From Trujillonella endophytica (lineage in GTDB: Bacteria; Actinomycetota; Actinomycetes; Mycobacteriales; Geodermatophilaceae), in the NCBI RefSeq assembly GCF_900110555.1, contig NZ_FOEE01000019.1, forward strand, positions 1-64,000: a DNA stretch of 64,000 bases, given 5' to 3'. This document shows positions 34,948-42,954 of the stretch, one piece after another. How positions within the stretch are numbered: the stretch's first letter is position 1; each line of letters opens with the position of its first letter. The notes below the pieces were generated by a model, which searched no databases, was not told where the DNA came from, and saw only the letters and a program-made list of their open reading frames with translations. A program made the position numbers and the translations under genes.

Positions 34948-36416
34948 GCCGCTCCCCCGGCGGCGCCTCGCACCGGGTGACCTTCCTCGTCCTCGCCGTC
35001 GGCATGACCGCCGGGGCGCTGCTGCAGTCGCTGGTCATCCCCGCGCTCGCCACCTTCCAGGAGGCGCTGGACACCACCCAGGCCGACGCGACCTGGATCC
35101 TCACCGCCACCCTGCTGGCCGCGGCGATCGGCACGCCCATCGCCGGCCGGCTCGGCGACATGCTCGGCCGCAAGCAGGTGTTCGTCGCCGTCCTGTCGGT
35201 GACCGCGGTCGGGTGCCTGCTGTCGGCCGTGGCCACCTCCCTGCCGCTGATGCTGGCCGGCCGGGTCGTCCAGGGGCTCGGCGCCGGGGTGCTGCCGCTG
35301 GCCTTCGGGATCGTCCGCGACTCCTTCCCCGCCGCGCGGCTCGCCGGCGCGATCAGCACCCTCGCCACGCTGGCCGCCGTGGGGTCGGGGGCGGGGGTCG
35401 CCCTGGCCGGCCCGATCGAGGGCGCGTTCGGGATCTCCGGCCTGTTCTGGGTGCCGCTGGTGCTGCTCGTGCTGGCGGTCGCCGCCGCCGTGCTGTTCCT
35501 GCCGTCGGGGGGCACCCGCGCCCCCGGCGGGGTGAGCTGGACCGCCGCCGCGCTGCTGTCGGCCTGGCTGGTCTGCCTCCTGCTCGGCCTGAGCCGGGCG
35601 CCGGAGTGGGGCTGGGGCTCGGGTCGGGTGCTGGGCCTGCTCGCGGGGGCGGTGCTGTTCCTCGCGCTGTGGCTGCTCGTGGAGTCCCGCGCCCGCTACC
35701 CCCTGGTCGACCTGCGGATGATGCGGCTGCGCGGCGTGTGGACGGCGAACCTGGTCGGCTTCCTCGCCGGCGTCGGGATGTACGCCTCGTTCGCGTTCCT
35801 GCCGCAGTTCCTGCAGACGCCGCCGTCGGCGGGGTACGGCTTCGGCTCGACGGTGAGCGAGTCGGGTCTGGTCATGCTCATCCAGACCGGCTCGTCGTTC
35901 GTCACCGGGCTGGTGGCAGGGCGCCTGGCGCATCGGATCAGCCCGCGCTCGCTCCTGCTGGTCGGCGTCCTGACCGGGGCGGCCGGCTACGCGGTCATGA
36001 GCCTCGCGCACGAGCACTTCTGGCAGGCCTGCCTCGCGGTGGTGCTGATCGGCATCGGCTTCGGCGGCACCTTCGCCGCGATGGCCAACCTGGTGGTGGC
36101 CGCCGTCCCGCCGGAGCAGACCGGCGTCGCCAGCGGGATGAACGCCAACATCCGCACCGTGGGCGGCGCGATCGGCTCGGCGCTGATGTCCACGGTCGTC
36201 ACGGCCTCGAACGGCCCGACGGGGCTGCCCGCGGAGGGCGGCTACACCACCGGGTTCGGGCTGCTGGCGCTGGCGACGCTGGCCGCGGCCGCCGCCGCGC
36301 TGCTGGTCCCGCGGGCGCGCCGCGAACCGGTCGTCCCCCGCCGGCCCGAGGTCCCGACCCATCCGCAGGCCGCCCTCGTGCCCGGGGGGACCCTGGCGGG
36401 CTCGGGCGAGGAGTAG
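34944..36416 (+). CDS. MFS exporter 2, DHA2-like (490 aa)
   Basis: Paralogue of its two neighbours: DTTQADATWILTATLLAAA, GRLGDMLGRKQVF, GLGAGVLPLAFGIVRDSF, DLRMMRLRGVWTANLVGFL and SGMNANIRTVGGAIGSA. About 14 TM segments. The GTG start overlaps the stop of exporter 1 (GTGA), so the two are co-translated. The C-terminal tail ends in a cytoplasmic segment PQAALVPGGTLAGSGEE that recurs in exporter 3 as PQAGTIPGATLVGDGRE. Substrate unknown. Confidence 0.87.
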   Translation: MSRSPGGASHRVTFLVLAVGMTAGALLQSLVIPALATFQEALDTTQADATWILTATLLAAAIGTPIAGRLGDMLGRKQVFVAVLSVTAVGCLLSAVATSLPLMLAGRVVQGLGAGVLPLAFGIVRDSFPAARLAGAISTLATLAAVGSGAGVALAGPIEGAFGISGLFWVPLVLLVLAVAAAVLFLPSGGTRAPGGVSWTAAALLSAWLVCLLLGLSRAPEWGWGSGRVLGLLAGAVLFLALWLLVESRARYPLVDLRMMRLRGVWTANLVGFLAGVGMYASFAFLPQFLQTPPSAGYGFGSTVSESGLVMLIQTGSSFVTGLVAGRLAHRISPRSLLLVGVLTGAAGYAVMSLAHEHFWQACLAVVLIGIGFGGTFAAMANLVVAAVPPEQTGVASGMNANIRTVGGAIGSALMSTVVTASNGPTGLPAEGGYTTGFGLLALATLAAAAAALLVPRARREPVVPRRPEVPTHPQAALVPGGTLAGSGEE

Positions 36417-36458
36417 CGCTCCTCACGTTCGGGCCCATATCGACAGCCATCCCGTATC

Positions 36459-36481
36459 TTCGGTTGCGCTCAGCAACCGAA
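36459..36481. promoter_or_regulatory. Inverted repeat before MFS exporter 3
   Basis: TTCGGTTGC and GCAACCGAA are perfect 9-bp arms around a 5-nt spacer, 17 bp before the exporter start. TATCTT (36455-36460), a possible -10, abuts the left arm, so a bound repressor would block transcription. Confidence 0.5.
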
Positions 36482-36498
36482 CAGGGGACCAGCAGCAC

Positions 36499-37980
36499 GT
36501 GACGTCGGACCAGGCCCCACCGCGGGTCCGCTACCAGGTGACCTACGCCGTCCTGGCCGCGGCCGTGATCTCGTTCGTGCTCCAGCAGACGATGCTCAAC
36601 CCGGTGCTGCCCACCCTGCAGCGCGAGCTGGACACGACCCAGGCCGACATCGCGTGGGTGCTCACGGCCAACTTCCTGGCGACCGCGGTGTTCACCCCGA
36701 TCCTGGGCCGGCTCGGCGACATGGTCGGCAAGAAGCGGGTCCTCGTCGGGGCGCTGGTCGCCGTCGCCGTCGGCAGCGCGATCGCGGCGCTGGCCACCAC
36801 GCTGCCGGTGATGGTGCTCGCCCGCGTCGTGCAGGGCGTCGGGGGCGGGGTGATCCCGCTGGCCTTCGGCGTCATCCGCGACGAGTTCCCGCCCAGCCGG
36901 GTGCCCGGCGCGATCGGCACGATCTCCTCGCTCATGGCCGTCGGCGGCGGCATCGGCACGATCGTCGCCGGCCCGATCGTCGACGGGCTGGGCTACGAGT
37001 GGCTGTTCTGGCTGCCGTGCCTCGCCGTGGCCGCGGCCGCGGTCGGCGCCCACCTGGTCATCCCCGAGTCGCGCACGCGCACCGGCGGGTCGATCAACCT
37101 GGTCGCCGCCCTGCTGCTGTCGAGCTGGCTGGTCTGCCTGCTGCTGGCGCTGACCCAGGCGCCGAAGTGGGGCTGGGGGTCGCCCACCGTCGTCGCGATG
37201 CTGATCGGCGGCGTCGTCCTGCTCGTCGTGTGGATCACCGTGGAGACCCGGGCCCGGCAGCCGCTGATCGACATGCGGATGATGCGGCTGCGCGGTGTCT
37301 GGACGGCGAACGTGGTCGGCCTGCTGTTCGGCGCGGCCATGTACGCCGGCTTCGCCTTCATCCCGCAGTTCCTGCAGACGCCGGAGTCCACGGGCTACGG
37401 GCTCCAGGCGTCCATCACCCTGTCCGGGCTGGTGCTGCTGCCGCAGTCGGTGGTGTCGTTCCTGACCGGGCTGGCGTCGGGACGGCTGGTCGCGCGGTTC
37501 GGGTCGAAGCTCGTCCTCATCGTCGGCGCGCTCAGCTGCAGCATCGGCTTCGCCCTCTTCGCCCGCTTCAACGACTCGCTGTGGGAGGTCTCGATCATCG
37601 GGATCCTCATGGGCGTGGGCTTCGGGCTCGCGTTCTCGGCGATGGCGAACCTGGTGGTGGCCGCCGTGCCGTCGTCGCAGACCGGCGTGGCCAGCGGCAT
37701 GAACACCAACATCCGCACGATCGGTGGAGCGGTCGGCACCGCCCTGCTGGCCGGTGTCGTGACGGCGGACCTGCAGCCGTCGGGCTACCCGGCCGAGTCC
37801 GGCTACACCAGCGCATTCGTGCTGGCCGCCGCCGGGCTGCTGCTCGCCGCGCTGGCGGCGCTGCTGGTCCCGGCCGTGCGGCGCGACCCGATCACGCACG
37901 AGGAGCCGGCGGCGCCGCTGCGCCACCCCCAGGCCGGCACCATCCCCGGGGCCACGCTGGTGGGCGACGGCCGGGAGTAG
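36499..37980 (+). CDS. MFS exporter 3, DHA2-like (493 aa)
   Basis: Third member of the tandem set: DTTQADIAWVLTANFLATA, GRLGDMVGKKRVL, VGGGVIPLAFGVIRDEF, DMRMMRLRGVWTANVVGLL and SGMNTNIRTIGGAVGTA. About 14 TM segments. Unlike exporters 1 and 2 it is separated by 82 bp and has its own promoter-operator region, so it may respond to a different signal. Convergent with the response regulator gene, with only 12 bp between stops. Confidence 0.88.
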   Translation: MTSDQAPPRVRYQVTYAVLAAAVISFVLQQTMLNPVLPTLQRELDTTQADIAWVLTANFLATAVFTPILGRLGDMVGKKRVLVGALVAVAVGSAIAALATTLPVMVLARVVQGVGGGVIPLAFGVIRDEFPPSRVPGAIGTISSLMAVGGGIGTIVAGPIVDGLGYEWLFWLPCLAVAAAAVGAHLVIPESRTRTGGSINLVAALLLSSWLVCLLLALTQAPKWGWGSPTVVAMLIGGVVLLVVWITVETRARQPLIDMRMMRLRGVWTANVVGLLFGAAMYAGFAFIPQFLQTPESTGYGLQASITLSGLVLLPQSVVSFLTGLASGRLVARFGSKLVLIVGALSCSIGFALFARFNDSLWEVSIIGILMGVGFGLAFSAMANLVVAAVPSSQTGVASGMNTNIRTIGGAVGTALLAGVVTADLQPSGYPAESGYTSAFVLAAAGLLLAALAALLVPAVRRDPITHEEPAAPLRHPQAGTIPGATLVGDGRE

Positions 37981-37992
37981 CGCGCCCGGCCC

Positions 37993-38676
37993 TCAGCCCT
38001 CGAGCAGCCCCGCCTCGTGGGCGAGGATCGCCGCCTGCGTGCGGTTGGCCAGGTCCAGCTTGGTGAGCAGCCGGCTGACGTAGGTCTTCACCGTCGCCTC
38101 GCTGACGAACAGCGCGCGGGCCAGGTCGGCGTTGGACCCGCCGCCGCCGAGCAGCACGAGCACCTCGCGCTCCCGGTCCGACAGCGCGCCCACCCGCGCG
38201 AGGGCGGCCATCCGCCGGGGGGCGGCGCGGCGCTCGACGTAGGAGTCGATGAGGGTCGCGGTCACCGCGGGGGACAGCGACGCCGTCCCGTCGGCGACGG
38301 CCCGCACCGCCGCGGCGATCTCCCGCGGCGGGGTGTCCTTGAGCAGGAATCCGGCGGCGCCGGCGGCCAGCGCCGCGAAGACGTACTCGTCGAGGTGGAA
38401 GGTCGTCAGGACGGCGACCTGCGGCGGATCCGGCAGCGCCAGGATCTGCCGGGTCGCCTCCAGCCCGTCGAGCACGGGCATCCGGATGTCGGTGAGGACG
38501 ACGTCGGGCCGCAGCTCCCGCGCTCCGCGCACGCCCGCCGCGCCGTCGGCCGCCTCCCCCACGACCTCGAACCCGCCGCTGGCCTCCAGCACGGTCCGCA
38601 GGCCGAACCGGACGAGCTCCTCGTCGTCGACCAGCAGCACCCGGATGGGCCTGCCCGTGCCGTCGATCGCCGTCAC
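37993..38676 (-). CDS. NarL/FixJ-family response regulator (227 aa)
   Basis: Receiver (about 8-125) with acidic pair DDEE, phospho-acceptor Asp in VVLTDIRMP near residue 62, Thr in VLTTF and switch Lys in FLLKDTP, so phosphorylation competent. C-terminal LuxR-type helix-turn-helix (about 155-220): LSDREREVLVLLGGGGSNADLARALFVSEATVKTYVSRLL. The GTG overlaps the stop of its kinase gene. The ABC exporter just upstream on the other strand is the likely target. Confidence 0.92.
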   Translation of the reverse strand: MTAIDGTGRPIRVLLVDDEELVRFGLRTVLEASGGFEVVGEAADGAAGVRGARELRPDVVLTDIRMPVLDGLEATRQILALPDPPQVAVLTTFHLDEYVFAALAAGAAGFLLKDTPPREIAAAVRAVADGTASLSPAVTATLIDSYVERRAAPRRMAALARVGALSDREREVLVLLGGGGSNADLARALFVSEATVKTYVSRLLTKLDLANRTQAAILAHEAGLLEG

Positions 38677-39803
38677 GAGGGCAGCACCGCCTCGACCGCG
38701 AACCCGCCGTCCAGCCGCGGGCCGGCGGCCAGCCGCCCGTCCAGGGTGCGCACGCGCTCGGCCAGCCCGACCAGGCCGTAGCCGCCCGACGGCGCCCCGG
38801 CGGCCGGTTCCCGCCCCGGGCCGTTCACGATCCGGACCACCAGCTCCTCCTGCTGCCGGGCCAGCTCGACGCAGACCGCCGCACCGGGCGCGTGCTTGGC
38901 CGCGTTGGTCAGCGCCTCCTGCACGATCCGGTAGGCGGCCCGGCCGACGGCGGGGTCCACGTCACCGTCCGGGGGCGACCGCAGCTCGACGTCCATCCCG
39001 GCCGCCCGGCCCTGCTCGACCAGCGCGGGCACGCTCTCCAGCCCCGGCTGCGGGGCCAGGGGCACGCCGTCGTCGGCGCGCAGGACGCCCACCATCGAGC
39101 GCAGCTCCTCCAGCGCCCGGCGGCCGGCCTCCTGCACGTGCGCCGCCAGCTGCTCCACCCGCTCCCGGTCCGCGGCGGCGACCTCGATCGCGCCGGCCTG
39201 CAGCACCATGAGGCTCACCCGGTGCCCGACGACGTCGTGCATCTCGCGCGCGATGCGGGTGCGCTCGCCGATCACCGCCTCCCGGGCCAGCAGCTCGCGC
39301 TCGGTCTCGGCCCGCTCGGCGCGCTCGCGCAGCGCCTCGAGCAGCTGCGCCCGCGTGCGCGCCCACGCGCCCAGCGCCCCGGGGAGCAGGACGACGAGGG
39401 CGGCGCCCGCGGTCGAGGTGATCGCCTCGTCGCCGCCGTCCACCGCCCACGGTCGGCTGACCGCGACGAGGCCGGCGACGGCGGCGACCGCCCGCGCCGG
39501 CCAGCGCCCGACGTAGCGGCCCACCGCGTAGGCGGTGATCAGCAGCGCGCCGGTGACCGCGGTCGACAGGACGGCCAGGACGACGCTCGCGGCGTAGGGG
39601 ACCAGCGGAGCGCGGCGGCGCAGGACGACCAGCACGCCCGCGAGGACCAGGCTCCCGGCGACCAGCGCCGGATCGGGGACCAGCCCGGCCTCCGGGGTGG
39701 CGGCGCCGATCGCGACGAAGCCGAGGGAGCCCAGCGCCAGGAGGACCTCCAGCGCGACGGACCGCGCGGAGAGGCCCGGCCACAGGCGTGCGCGGATCCC
39801 CAT
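38673..39803 (-). CDS. Sensor histidine kinase, HisKA_3 type (376 aa)
   Basis: Membrane sensor with four to five TM helices in the first ~140 residues and no large extracytoplasmic domain, so an intramembrane-sensing type. The dimerisation/phospho-acceptor helix reads REMHDVVGHRVSLMVLQAG; the ATPase lobe shows EALTNAAKHAPG and GGYGLVGLAERV. The ATG at 39803 lies 8 nt after TACGCT, a leaderless arrangement. It is coupled to the response regulator by a GTGA overlap and diverges from the ABC transporter genes across 180 bp. Confidence 0.92.
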   Translation of the reverse strand: MGIRARLWPGLSARSVALEVLLALGSLGFVAIGAATPEAGLVPDPALVAGSLVLAGVLVVLRRRAPLVPYAASVVLAVLSTAVTGALLITAYAVGRYVGRWPARAVAAVAGLVAVSRPWAVDGGDEAITSTAGAALVVLLPGALGAWARTRAQLLEALRERAERAETERELLAREAVIGERTRIAREMHDVVGHRVSLMVLQAGAIEVAAADRERVEQLAAHVQEAGRRALEELRSMVGVLRADDGVPLAPQPGLESVPALVEQGRAAGMDVELRSPPDGDVDPAVGRAAYRIVQEALTNAAKHAPGAAVCVELARQQEELVVRIVNGPGREPAAGAPSGGYGLVGLAERVRTLDGRLAAGPRLDGGFAVEAVLPS

Positions 39804-39810
39804 GCCGGGG

Positions 39811-39816
39811 AGCGTA
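39811..39816 (-). promoter_or_regulatory. Leaderless -10 of the histidine kinase
   Basis: Read leftward, TACGCT, 7 nt and then the ATG of the kinase; no Shine-Dalgarno site. Confidence 0.5.
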
Positions 39817-39983
39817 GGACCGCGGCGGGGGAGTCCGGGTCGGCCGTCGGTAGGGCCCGGTGTCCTCTTTCGGATGACGGCCGGTCCCCCTCCGGAGGCG
39901 CGGGATCGCTGCCTCCGGCCGACGCGGGGAGCGCGGCCGGGCGAGCAGGTTGGACGCCGACAGCCCGACCCCAGGAGGCAGAC

Positions 39984-40853
39984 GTGATCACGGCCCACGG
40001 ACTCACCAAGCGCTACGGCCCCCGGACCGTCGTCGACGACGTGTCCTTCACCCTCGAGCCCGGCACGGTGACCGGCTTCCTGGGCCCGAACGGCGCCGGC
40101 AAGAGCACCACGCTGCGGATGCTGACCGGCCTGGTGCCGGTGTCGGCCGGCTCGGCGCTCGTGGACGGCCGGCCCTACGCCGGGCTGCCGAACCCCGGCG
40201 CGGTCGTCGGGACCCTGCTCGACGCCTCGGCCGTGCACCCCGGCCGCACCGGCCGCGCGCACCTGCGGCTGCTGGCCGACGCGGTCGGCGTCGCGCGGCC
40301 GCGGGTGGAGGAGGTGCTCGCGCTCGTCGGGCTGGCCGACGCCGGAGGGCGCCGGATCGGCGGCTACTCCCTCGGCATGCGGCAGCGGCTGGGCATCGCC
40401 GGCGCGCTGCTGGCCGACCCCCCGGTGCTGGTGTTCGACGAGCCGGCCAACGGGCTGGACCCGGAGGGCATCCGCTGGCTGCGGGACCTGCTGCGCGGGC
40501 ACGCCGCCCGCGGCGGCACCGTGCTGCTGTCCAGCCACCTGCTGGGCGAGGTCGAGCACACGGTCGACCGGCTGCTCGTCATCGGGCAGGGCCGGATGGT
40601 GGCCGACGGCTCGGTCGCCACGCTGCTCGGCGCCGAGGGTGCCGTCGTCCGCGCCGCGGACCCGGCCCGGCTCGCCGCCGCACTGGAGGCCGCCGGGCTC
40701 CCCGTCCGGCACGGCGACGACGGGGCGCTCGTCGTCCCGGGCGCCGATCCGGCCGCGGTGGGCGCAGTCGCCGCCGCGGGCGGGCACGCGCTGGTCGACC
40801 TGCGCCCGGTCTCCCGCCACCTCGAGGACCTCTTCTTCTCCCTCACCGCCTGA
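39984..40853 (+). CDS. ABC transporter ATP-binding protein (289 aa)
   Basis: ATPase of a DrrA/CcmA-type exporter. Walker A GPNGAGKST near residue 40, Q-loop region altered (VVGTLLDASAVHPGRTG), signature YSLGMRQRLGIA, Walker B VLVFDEPANGLDPEG and H-loop SSHLLGEVEHT. The C-terminal ~80 residues are an extension typical of this class. AGGAGG lies 5 nt before GTG 39984. Operon with the permease that follows 25 bp later; the divergent two-component system probably controls it. Substrate unknown; a peptide antibiotic or lipid is typical of such pairs. Confidence 0.92.
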   Translation: MITAHGLTKRYGPRTVVDDVSFTLEPGTVTGFLGPNGAGKSTTLRMLTGLVPVSAGSALVDGRPYAGLPNPGAVVGTLLDASAVHPGRTGRAHLRLLADAVGVARPRVEEVLALVGLADAGGRRIGGYSLGMRQRLGIAGALLADPPVLVFDEPANGLDPEGIRWLRDLLRGHAARGGTVLLSSHLLGEVEHTVDRLLVIGQGRMVADGSVATLLGAEGAVVRAADPARLAAALEAAGLPVRHGDDGALVVPGADPAAVGAVAAAGGHALVDLRPVSRHLEDLFFSLTA

Positions 40854-40878
40854 ATCCCGACACCCCTTGGAGCCCGCC

Positions 40879-41646
40879 ATGACCACCACCCACTCCCCGC
40901 AGACCGGCGCGATCCCGACCCGCCCCGCCGTCCGCGCCGGGGCCGCCGCGCCCGCCACCCTCGTCGCCCTCGAGGTGCGCAAGTCCCTGTCCACGCGCTC
41001 GGGCAAGGCGCTCGCGGTCGTCTCGGTGCTGCTGGCGCCGGTCGCGGGCGTACTGGCCTCGGCCGCGAGCGAGGAGTCGCTCGGGTCGGTGACCGGGCCG
41101 ATCGGCGCCATGGGAATGCTGACGGCGCTGATCCTGCTGTCGCTCGGGGTGCTGTCGACCGCCGGCGAGTGGACCCACCGCACGGTGCAGACCACCTTCC
41201 TGCTCACCCCGCGCCGCGGCCGGGTGCTCGCCGCCAAGGCCACCGCGGTGGCGCTGCTGGGCGGCGCGTTCGCCGCCGTCTCGGCGGGCCTGACCGCGGG
41301 CGTTCTCGCCACGATGGAGGAGGGCGTCTCGTGGTCGGGCGTCGGCGGGGCGCTCGTCGCGGTCGTCGCCTCGGGCGCGGCCTTCGCGGTGATCGGCGCC
41401 GGCGTGGGCGCCGCGCTGACCAACACCCCGGCCGCGCTGACCGGCCTCTACCTGGTGATCCTCGGCGCCCTTCCGGTCGCGCGGACCTTCGCGCCCGAGG
41501 TCGGTGCCCGGCTGGACCCCGCGGAGGCGGTGCTCGCGCTGGCCCAGGGGAACGCGGTCGCCTCGTCGGTCGCCGTCCTCGCCACCTGGACGGTCCTCGC
41601 GCTGACCGCCGGCGCCGTCGTCACCTCCCGCCGCGCCGTGGCGTGA
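40879..41646 (+). CDS. ABC-2 type permease (255 aa)
   Basis: Membrane partner of the preceding ATPase: a short cytoplasmic N-terminus (ALEVRKSLSTRSGK) and about six TM segments, with GEWTHRTVQTTFLLTPRRGRVLAAK as the typical cytosolic loop. Lengths and order match small ABC-2 exporters of the bacitracin/lantibiotic-resistance kind. Starts 25 bp after the ATPase gene. Confidence 0.85.
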   Translation: MTTTHSPQTGAIPTRPAVRAGAAAPATLVALEVRKSLSTRSGKALAVVSVLLAPVAGVLASAASEESLGSVTGPIGAMGMLTALILLSLGVLSTAGEWTHRTVQTTFLLTPRRGRVLAAKATAVALLGGAFAAVSAGLTAGVLATMEEGVSWSGVGGALVAVVASGAAFAVIGAGVGAALTNTPAALTGLYLVILGALPVARTFAPEVGARLDPAEAVLALAQGNAVASSVAVLATWTVLALTAGAVVTSRRAVA

Positions 41647-41652
41647 ATCCCG

Positions 41653-41682
41653 TCGACAACGGCTGGATCCTGGATCTAGACT
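41653..41682 (+). promoter_or_regulatory. Promoter of the HxlR regulator
   Basis: TCGACA (41653-41658) and TAGACT (41677-41682) are 18 bp apart, and the -10 ends 8 nt before the GTG, giving a leaderless transcript. Confidence 0.5.
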
Positions 41683-41689
41683 CAGGACT

Positions 41690-42115
41690 GTGCGAGAGAG
41701 GGTGGCCGAGGTGCTGACGCTGGTGGGAGAGCGCTGGGCCCTGCTCGTCGTCCGCGAGGTGTCGCTGGGCCTGCGGCGGTTCGACGAGCTCGAGGCGGCG
41801 ACCGGGGCCTCCCGGACCGTGCTCTCCGACCGCCTGCGCCGGCTCACCGAGGCCGGCGTCCTCGGCACCCGGCCCTACCGGCTGCCGGGCAGCCGGGCCC
41901 GCTCGGAGTACGTGCTGACCGAGGCCGGCTACGACCTGCTGCCGCTGCTGGCGGCCCTGTCGGACTGGGGCGAGCGGCACCTGGGCGCGACCACGCAGGC
42001 CGACGTCGTCTACCGGCACGGCGGCTGCGGCGGTCGGGTGACCGCCCGGCTGACCTGCGAGTGCGGGGCGCAGCTCGCCCCGCGGGAACGGCTCGTCGCC
42101 CAGGTCAACCGCTGA
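41690..42115 (+). CDS. HxlR-family transcriptional regulator (141 aa)
   Basis: Winged-helix regulator: LTLVGERWALLVVREVSLGLRRFDEL and LSDRLRRLTEAGVLG are the HxlR core. The N-terminal Cys found in many redox-sensing members is absent, but a C-terminal cluster of four Cys (GGCGGRV, LTCECGAQL) could bind metal or sense thiol stress. The start is fixed by the -10 placement. The thioredoxin gene follows 26 bp downstream, in line with a redox role; that link is an inference. Confidence 0.87.
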   Translation: MRERVAEVLTLVGERWALLVVREVSLGLRRFDELEAATGASRTVLSDRLRRLTEAGVLGTRPYRLPGSRARSEYVLTEAGYDLLPLLAALSDWGERHLGATTQADVVYRHGGCGGRVTARLTCECGAQLAPRERLVAQVNR

Positions 42116-42141
42116 CCGGGCCCGTCGAAGAGGAGAGCTCC

Positions 42142-42483
42142 ATGGCTGCCGCCCTGCCCACCACCACCGATGCCGGCTTCGCCGCGGACGTCCTCGCGAG
42201 CGAGCTCCCGGTCCTCGTCGAGTTCACCGCCTCCTGGTGCCCGCCGTGCCGGATGATCGCGCCCGTCCTCGCGCGGATCGCCGAGGAGGAGGCCGGCCGG
42301 CTGCGGGTGCTGGCCCTCGACGTGGACGAGAACCCGCAGGCGACCCGCCGATACGGCGTCCTGGGCATGCCGACGCTGGCGCTGTTCGTCCGCGGCGAGG
42401 TGGTGGCGACCGTCGTCGGCGCCCGCCCGCAGGCGATGATCATGCAGGCGCTCGAGCCGCACCTGACGGCCGCCGCGGCCTGA
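42142..42483 (+). CDS. Thioredoxin (113 aa)
   Basis: Active site SWCPPCRM near residue 34, a Pro-Pro variant of WCGPC; cis-Pro in LGMPTLALF. GAGGAG before the ATG. It shares most of its C-terminal half with the thioredoxin at 30636 (both have AGRLRV, DVD, RRYGV, MIM/IME plus EPHL/APHL ends), so the two are paralogues. Likely co-transcribed with the HxlR gene. The altered active-site dipeptide should shift redox potential relative to standard thioredoxin. Confidence 0.92.
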   Translation: MAAALPTTTDAGFAADVLASELPVLVEFTASWCPPCRMIAPVLARIAEEEAGRLRVLALDVDENPQATRRYGVLGMPTLALFVRGEVVATVVGARPQAMIMQALEPHLTAAAA

Positions 42484-42509
42484 GCCGGGCGGCCGTCGGT
42501 GGACCGTTC

Positions 42510-42944
42510 TCACCCGGCGGCGGCCGGGGCGGCGTCAGTCCGGTCGAGGACCTCGAGGTAGTGCGGGTTGTGCATGATCCCGATGACGTTGCCGAACGGG
42601 TCCGTCACCGCCGCGGTGACCACCGGCCCGTGCGGGGTGACCGGCTGGTACTCCGTGGCCCCCGCGGCGAGCAGCCGGGCCAGGGTGCCGTCGAAGTCGT
42701 CGACGTGCCAGTGCACGATCGCGCCGCCCGGCCCGGCGGCCGCCGCCGGGTCGAACGACCGGTGGGCGATGGCCACCTCGGCGTCGAGGTCGCCGGTGCG
42801 GAACTTGGCGTACTGCAGCCCCCCGCCCGGGCCGGGCCGGGTGAAGTAGGGCGCTGCGCCCAGCAGGTCGGCGTACCAGTCCGCGGCCGCGGTCACGTCG
42901 TCGGCCCACAGGGTCAGCGTGGACATCCCGCGCAGGGTGGTCAC
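42510..42944 (-). CDS. VOC/glyoxalase-family protein (144 aa)
   Basis: Vicinal-oxygen-chelate fold protein built of two beta-alpha-beta-beta-beta units: MSTLTLWADDVTAAADWYADLLGA and HWHVDDFDGTLARLLAAGATE, ending DPFGNVIGIMHNP. Such proteins act as dioxygenases, isomerases or drug-binding resistance proteins. It is the last gene of the polyketide operon, 10 bp after the double-TcmI cyclase, with GAGGG before its GTG; tailoring or self-resistance are both possible. Confidence 0.8.
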   Translation of the reverse strand: MTTLRGMSTLTLWADDVTAAADWYADLLGAAPYFTRPGPGGGLQYAKFRTGDLDAEVAIAHRSFDPAAAAGPGGAIVHWHVDDFDGTLARLLAAGATEYQPVTPHGPVVTAAVTDPFGNVIGIMHNPHYLEVLDRTDAAPAAAG

Positions 42945-42954
42945 GGCGGGGCCC

